Shown here: piece by piece, positions 5,423 through 7,424 of the stretch
Layout of the letters: each line of letters starts with the position of its first letter
Numbering within the stretch: the stretch's first letter is position 1
Source: an uncultured Clostridia bacterium
GTDB lineage: Bacteria > Bacillota > Clostridia > TANB77 > CAG-508
Reading direction: 5' to 3'
NCBI GenBank assembly: GCA_944388645.1
Contig: CALXJO010000048.1
Location: forward strand, 1-7,424
Length of the DNA stretch: 7,424 nt
Notes under the pieces: generated by a model
What the model saw: only the letters and a program-made list of their open reading frames with translations
What the model was told of the DNA's origin: nothing
The model's database searches: none
Translations under genes and position numbers: made by a program

Positions 5423-5923
5423 ATGGCAAATGAGAAAACAATAGCTTTAAAACAAGCTAAGGTTGATGAATTAGCAAAAGAAATGAAAGAGGCAAAAATT
5501 GTATTACTTACAGATTACAGAGGAATAACAGTTACAGATGTAACTAAATTAAGAGCAGATTTAAGAAATGCAAATGCAGAGTATAAAGTTATCAAAAATA
5601 ATATTATAAGAAGAGCATTAGATGCAAATGGAGAAAAAGAACTAGACTCTGCATTAGAAGGACCAGTTGCATTAGTAATTGGTAAAGAAGATTACTTAGA
5701 ACCTGCAAAAGTTATTTACAATTTTACAAAAGATCACGATTTCTACAAAATTAAAGGTGGAATAGTAGAAGGTAAAGTTATGACTGCAGAAGAAATAATA
5801 ACACTTGCAAAATTACCATCAAGACAAGAATTACTTGCAAAACTTGCTGGAAGCTTGCTTGGAAATATTACAAAACTTGCAGCCCTACTTGATCAAGTTA
5901 AGGCTCAAAAGGAAAATGCTTAA
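5423..5923 (+). CDS. rplJ: 50S ribosomal protein L10
   Basis: A 166-residue protein of typical length. L10 forms the base of the ribosomal stalk: its N-terminal domain binds L11 and 23S rRNA, and its C-terminal helix carries L7/L12 dimers. Visible marks are KVDELAKEMKEAKIVLLTDYRGITV (12-37, including DYRG), the KVIKNNIIRRAL rRNA-contacting segment (55-66), GPVALVIG in the middle, and the long C-terminal helix LLAKLAGSLLGNITKLAALL (about 134-153) for L12 docking. The complex of L10 with L12 is also the expected regulator that binds the leader just upstream. rplL follows after 70 bases. Confidence 0.97.
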   Translation: MANEKTIALKQAKVDELAKEMKEAKIVLLTDYRGITVTDVTKLRADLRNANAEYKVIKNNIIRRALDANGEKELDSALEGPVALVIGKEDYLEPAKVIYNFTKDHDFYKIKGGIVEGKVMTAEEIITLAKLPSRQELLAKLAGSLLGNITKLAALLDQVKAQKENA

Positions 5924-5978
5924 AATTTAAGTTAATAAAAAAATTAATCACATTGCCGTGAAAAATAAAAAAATATAT

Positions 5979-5985
5979 AAGGAGG
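5979..5985 (+). promoter_or_regulatory. ribosome binding site that decides the rplL start
   Basis: AAGGAGG lies eight bases before the ATG at 5994. A GTG at 5958 opens a frame 12 codons longer, but it has no binding site and its extra residues ([12 protein letters not shown]) do not belong to the family. Confidence 0.92.
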
Positions 5986-5993
5986 AAATTAAA

Positions 5994-6362
5994 ATGGCAA
6001 AAATAGATGAATTATTAGAAAGCATAGATGCTTTATCAGTAGCAGAACTTGCTGAATTAGTTAAAGGAATAGAAGAAAAATATGGAGTATCTGCAGCAGC
6101 AGTTGCAGCACCAGTAGCTGGAGCTGCAGGAGCAGCAGCAGCTGAAGAGAAATCTTCATTCAATGTTGTATTAAAAGAAGTAGGAGGAAACAAAATCCAA
6201 GTTATCAAAGTTGTTAGAGATGCAACAGGATTAGGATTAAAAGAAGCTAAAGACTTAGTTGATGGAGCTCCAAAAACAGTTAAAGAAGGAGTAGCTAAGG
6301 AAGAAGCTGAAGAATTAAAGAACAAATTCACAGAAGCTGGAGCTGTTGTTGAATTACAATAA
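5994..6362 (+). CDS. rplL: 50S ribosomal protein L7/L12
   Basis: A 122-residue acidic protein of normal length. The N-terminal dimerisation helices (about 1-31, [20 protein letters not shown]) dock on L10. A flexible alanine-rich hinge follows (33-50), then the C-terminal domain (54-122) with [20 protein letters not shown] (67-86), the surface that recruits and activates translation GTPases such as EF-Tu and EF-G. L12 is present in several copies per ribosome. In the 70-base gap after rplJ I see only the ribosome binding site. Unusually, rpoB does not follow: the gene is the last of the cluster and faces plsX. Confidence 0.98.
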   Translation: MAKIDELLESIDALSVAELAELVKGIEEKYGVSAAAVAAPVAGAAGAAAAEEKSSFNVVLKEVGGNKIQVIKVVRDATGLGLKEAKDLVDGAPKTVKEGVAKEEAEELKNKFTEAGAVVELQ

Positions 6363-6385
6363 TTCTAAATTTGCATAAAAAGAAA

Positions 6386-6420
6386 TTTCGCCCAAGAGGG
6401 ACACCCCTTTTTGGGCGAAA
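6386..6420 (-). terminator. terminator-like hairpin between rplL and plsX (copy 2 of a repeated stem-loop)
   Basis: The arms 6386-6400 and 6406-6420 pair over 15 positions around a 5-base loop. On the + strand all 15 pair (two as G-U), but A-rich sequence follows. On the minus strand the two G-U pairs become A-C mismatches, yet the hairpin is followed by a T-rich TTTCTTTTTATG stretch. In the minus orientation it closely matches the hairpin after the 5S gene at 136-163, including CTCTTGGGC and the AAATTT that follows. It could be a backup terminator for plsX, or a structure that protects the 3' end of rplL mRNA. Confidence 0.55.
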
Positions 6421-6457
6421 AAATAATAAAAAAGGAGTAGATTTATTTCTACTCCTT
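6418..6457 (-). terminator. intrinsic terminator of plsX
   Basis: On the minus strand the arms 6457-6448 and 6441-6432 form a perfect 10-bp stem (AAGGAGTAGA with TCTACTCCTT) with a 6-base loop, followed by TTTTATTATTTTTT. It starts eight bases after the plsX stop codon. In the + direction the same stem is followed by AAATTAATTTATTTATTT, a weaker T-rich stretch that may end some rplL transcripts. Confidence 0.85.
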
Positions 6458-6465
6458 AAATTAAT

Positions 6466-7424
6466 TTATTTATTTAAATTTTCAAAATGTTCTGTTAGTT
6501 TTTCAACAGTTTTATTATTAACAAATTGTTCTGCCTGTTTTACAGTAAATTCAAATAGTTTTTCATCACTACTTCCATGAGCTTTAACAACTGGTTTTTT
6601 AACTCCTAAGAAAAGAGCTCCGCCATATTCTTTATAATCTAGCATTTTTTTGAATCTATTTAAAGCTGGAAGAGTTGGAACTGCTCCTATCATAGAGAAT
6701 ATGTTCTTTTTTATACTATCATATAATGAGTTCTTTATTAGTTTTCCCATGCCTTCAACAGTTTTTAAGAAGATATTTCCTGTAAATCCATCTGCAATAA
6801 TTGCATCAATCTTTCCAGAAAAGGCATCTCTACCTTCAACATTACCAACAAAATTAATTCCTAACTCAGGTGATTTTTCTTTTAATAATTGATAACTTTC
6901 TTTTATTAAATCATTTCCTTTTGTCTCTTCTGTACCAATATTTAATAAACCAATTGCTGGTTTTTCAACTCCTAAAGAATCATGTATGTAAATGCTAGAC
7001 ATTTGAGCAAATTGTAAAAGATTAATAGGCTTACAATTTGTGTTAGAACCACAATCCATAAGTACAAGTCTACCATGATAAGAAGGTAGTATTCCGGCTA
7101 GGGCTGGTCTATCAACACCTTTAATTCGGCCAACTAACAATGTGGCACCTGTTAATAATGCACCAGAATTTCCTGCTGAGATAAATACATCTCCTTTTCC
7201 TTCTTTAAGTAGATTAAATCCAACAACCATAGAAGAATCCTTTTTATGCTTAATGGCTACTGTTGGAGTATCTTCCATCTCAATAGTCTCTGAGGCATTA
7301 TATATTTTAAGTCTCGGAGAGATTTCTTCTGCGGTTTTATTATAAAATTCTTTTAATTTTGCTTTAATTACATCTTCTTTTCCAATAAGCCATACTTCAG
7401 CTTGTATTTGATCTATTGCTTTAA
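6466..7424 (-). CDS. plsX: phosphate acyltransferase PlsX, N-terminus cut by window end
   Basis: PlsX converts acyl-ACP and phosphate to acyl-phosphate, the acyl donor that PlsY uses to start phospholipid synthesis; it is a peripheral membrane enzyme. The visible 318 residues read in frame to the window edge, and about 20 N-terminal residues, including the family's VDAMGGD-type start, should lie beyond it. The ATG at 7278 is internal: the frame continues upstream through AEVWLIGKEDVIKAKL and YNASETIE, where the family has a conserved acidic motif. Other marks, in order, are KKDSSMVVG, SAGNSGALLTG, RPALAGILP, DCGSNTNCKP, GLLNIGTEETKGN, VGNVEGRD, DGFTGNIFLK and YGGALFLGVKKPVVKAHGSSD. The gene is convergent with rplL. 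Its usual neighbours (fapR, fabD, fabH, rpmF) would be to the right, outside the window. Confidence 0.96.
   Translation of the reverse strand, partial: KAIDQIQAEVWLIGKEDVIKAKLKEFYNKTAEEISPRLKIYNASETIEMEDTPTVAIKHKKDSSMVVGFNLLKEGKGDVFISAGNSGALLTGATLLVGRIKGVDRPALAGILPSYHGRLVLMDCGSNTNCKPINLLQFAQMSSIYIHDSLGVEKPAIGLLNIGTEETKGNDLIKESYQLLKEKSPELGINFVGNVEGRDAFSGKIDAIIADGFTGNIFLKTVEGMGKLIKNSLYDSIKKNIFSMIGAVPTLPALNRFKKMLDYKEYGGALFLGVKKPVVKAHGSSDEKLFEFTVKQAEQFVNNKTVEKLTEHFENLNK

Noticed and set aside
5958..5993. N-terminal 12-residue extension of L7/L12 from GTG at 5958
   Set aside because: No ribosome binding site before it; the ATG at 5994 has AAGGAGG at the right distance and starts with the family sequence MAKIDELLE.
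5948..6331. 127-residue minus-strand open frame opposite rplL
   Set aside because: It is the reverse complement of the alanine-rich, strongly biased rplL coding sequence, with no ribosome binding site and no recognisable protein features.
6371..6580. 69-residue + strand open frame after rplL
   Set aside because: It crosses two hairpins and the antisense of plsX, and has no ribosome binding site.

Overview
The window is an AT-rich stretch of bacterial chromosome, most likely from a low-GC Gram-positive of the Clostridia type. The signs are strong AGGAGG-type ribosome binding sites before nearly every gene, AT-rich codon use, TAA as the stop codon of all ten protein genes, a zinc-ribbon form of L33, single-span SecE, and an L10-type leader before rplJ. 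This placement is an inference from content and style; no species is claimed.

Region 1 (1-1984): the 3' part of a 5S rRNA gene on the + strand, cut by the window start, then back-to-back terminators, then a minus-strand gene for an HD-domain phosphohydrolase related to SAMHD1 and dGTPase enzymes. A clear promoter on the minus strand drives it, and a separate extended -10 promoter drives the next gene the other way.

Region 2 (1985-2629): a flavin reductase-like FMN-binding protein on the + strand.

Region 3 (2630-6362): a translation and transcription cluster, all on the + strand: rpmG (L33), secE, nusG, rplK (L11), rplA (L1), rplJ (L10) and rplL (L7/L12). It starts at a strong TTGACA-17-TACAAT promoter whose transcript would begin with a perfect 13-bp hairpin. 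Between rplA and rplJ lies a 261-base leader that fits the L10 leader family: a closed multi-helix fold, an alternative hairpin that cannot coexist with it, a second long hairpin, and a strong intrinsic terminator just before the rplJ ribosome binding site. This is the layout expected for L10(L12)4 feedback by premature termination.

Region 4 (6363-7424): rplL is not followed by rpoB, as it is in most bacteria. Instead there are two hairpins and plsX, running toward rplL on the minus strand and cut by the window end.

Most of the window is housekeeping. The points most worth a second look are the leader switch before rplJ, the long acidic tail on SecE, the break between rplL and rpoBC, a sequence-conserved hairpin that occurs twice between convergent genes, and the hairpin at the start of the rpmG transcript. 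I found no CRISPR array, mobile element, tRNA gene or obvious defence cluster.
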